This document shows positions 6,154-6,387 of a stretch of 6,387 nt of DNA, piece after piece (positions within the stretch are counted from its first letter, which is position 1; each line of letters starts with the position of its first letter). The stretch covers positions 1 to 6,387 of the forward strand of contig JAIXSD010000486.1 of NCBI GenBank assembly GCA_027484885.1. Direction: 5' to 3'. The translations under genes were made by a program, and so were the position numbers. This DNA comes from Rubrivivax sp. (GTDB lineage: Bacteria > Pseudomonadota > Gammaproteobacteria > Burkholderiales > Burkholderiaceae_C). The notes beneath the pieces were generated by a model that was not told the origin of the DNA, ran no database searches, and saw only the letters and a list, made by a program, of their open reading frames with translations.

Positions 6154-6170
6154 TTGTTGCGACTTGTTGC
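6154..6170 (+). repeat. Direct repeat of TTGTTGC with 10-bp period
   Basis: TTGTTGC occurs at 6154-6160 and again at 6164-6170, one helical turn apart. GTTGC also occurs at 6127-6131. Same-face direct repeats upstream of a promoter can be activator sites, but the motif is short. Confidence 0.3.
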
Positions 6171-6192
6171 AGATCGCGTTGGCCCGCTCTGC

Positions 6193-6220
6193 TTGACGAA
6201 TTCGATTACATCGGTAAACA
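6193..6220 (+). promoter_or_regulatory. Putative promoter of the blaI-like gene
   Basis: TTGACG (6193-6198, 5 of 6 matches to the -35 consensus) is followed after 16 bp by TAAACA (6215-6220, 3 of 6 matches to the -10 consensus). The first operator-like box (6206-6217) lies between and over these elements, so a bound repressor would block the polymerase. The -10 match is weak. Confidence 0.42.
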
Positions 6221-6244
6221 TTTGCTTCGTTTACGAAAGTAATC
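6204..6244. promoter_or_regulatory. Twin mirrored operator boxes, likely for the BlaI/MecI-type repressor
   Basis: Box 1 is GATTACATCGGTAAAC (6204-6219) and box 2 is GTTTACGAAAGTAATC (6229-6244). Each contains TTAC-N4-GTAA, close to the TACA-NN-TGTA core of BlaI, MecI and CopY operators. Box 2 is the inverted copy of box 1 at 13 of 16 positions, so the whole 41 bp is one dyad centred on base 6224. Box centres are 25 bp apart. The site ends 45 bp before the start codon of a BlaI-family gene and overlaps its putative promoter, which points to autoregulation. Confidence 0.65.
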
Positions 6245-6259
6245 AATCAACCAATCAAT
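6241..6259 (+). repeat. AATC tetranucleotide microrepeat in the blaI-like leader
   Basis: The run reads AATC AATC AACC AATC AAT, about five units with one substitution. It sits directly after, and partly overlaps, the second operator box, 31 bp before the ATG. It may affect spacing or be a chance low-complexity tract. Confidence 0.5.
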
Positions 6260-6289
6260 AACTCGACGCCCCGACTGAACCCGACCGCC

Positions 6290-6387
6290 ATGGCCAAGAA
6301 AGACGCAGCACCGCCACCGATCAGCATCTCGGACGCCGAAGCCCAGGTCATGGAGGTGCTCTGGCAGCGCCACCCGCAAGGCGCCGA
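6290..6387 (+). CDS. BlaI/MecI/CopY-family transcriptional repressor, N-terminal fragment (runs off right edge)
   Basis: The first 32 codons are present. They begin MAKKDAAPPP and continue ISISDAEAQVMEVLWQRHPQ, then GA. The pattern I-S-x-A-E-x-x-V-M-x-x-L-W is the first helix of the winged-helix domain of BlaI/MecI/CopY repressors (Penicillinase_R family). These bind DNA as dimers. Many are inactivated by a membrane metallopeptidase of the BlaR1/MecR1 (M56) family, usually encoded just downstream, which here would lie outside the window. The ATG at 6290 is the natural start, with conserved sequence beginning about ten residues later. No clear Shine-Dalgarno sequence is seen in front of it. 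The twin operator-like boxes at 6204-6244 fit autoregulation. The regulated function (beta-lactam response, copper, or something else) cannot be told from this fragment. Confidence 0.88.
   Translation, partial: MAKKDAAPPPISISDAEAQVMEVLWQRHPQGA

Larger units (their letters stand above)
5977..6289. other. 313-bp regulatory intergenic region between membrane protein and blaI-like gene
   Basis: No convincing gene is found here. The region holds, from left to right, a small GC stem followed by a T-run and an adjoining stem-loop on the minus strand (6003-6036), a CRP-like palindrome (6044-6059), an inverted repeat TGACACCC-N19-GGGTGTCA (6089-6123), a direct repeat of TTGTTGC at 10-bp spacing (6154-6170), a possible promoter (6193-6220), two mirrored TTAC-N4-GTAA boxes (6204-6244), and an AATC-type microrepeat (6241-6259). 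The stretch from about 6200 to 6262 is clearly more AT-rich than the genes around it, as expected for promoter DNA. Confidence 0.75.

Noticed and set aside
5997..6242. Small plus-strand open frame of 81 codons in the intergenic region
   Set aside because: GTG start without a ribosome binding site, no recognisable domain, and it runs through the CRP-like site, the inverted repeat and the operator boxes.

Overview
The window is high-GC DNA, packed with genes on both strands. Codon use and protein character fit a betaproteobacterium, probably Burkholderiales (Rubrivivax/Roseateles-like). That placement is an inference from protein style, not from a marker gene. No RNA genes, insertion sequences, CRISPR arrays or phage genes were seen.

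Left part (1-3438, minus strand): four genes read right to left. They are a circularly permuted ATP-grasp protein (2011-3438), an alpha-E (DUF403) protein (1041-2009), a bacterial transglutaminase-like protease (138-968), and the first 27 codons of an Anbu-type proteasome-like peptidase that runs off the left edge (1-83). ATP-grasp and alpha-E are 1 nt apart. The later gaps are 72 and 54 nt. This is the known ATP-grasp/alpha-E/transglutaminase/Anbu set, proposed from comparative genomics to make and process a peptide or amide-linked product whose identity is still unknown. It is the most biologically open part of the window.

Middle (3439-5343): a 237-bp divergent intergenic region, then a plus-strand MscS-family mechanosensitive channel (3676-5343) with a signal peptide, a periplasmic domain, about five membrane segments and a complete MscS core.

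Right part (5344-6387): the channel gene converges, with a 12-bp gap, on a minus-strand five-helix membrane protein of unknown function (5356-5976, GTG start). A 313-bp regulatory region (5977-6289) follows. It holds a CRP-like site, an 8-bp perfect inverted repeat with a 19-nt spacer, a hairpin plus T-run in the leader of the membrane gene, and two mirrored TTAC-N4-GTAA boxes upstream of a BlaI/MecI/CopY-family repressor. The repressor starts at 6290 and runs off the right edge. The mirrored boxes look like its autoregulatory operator.
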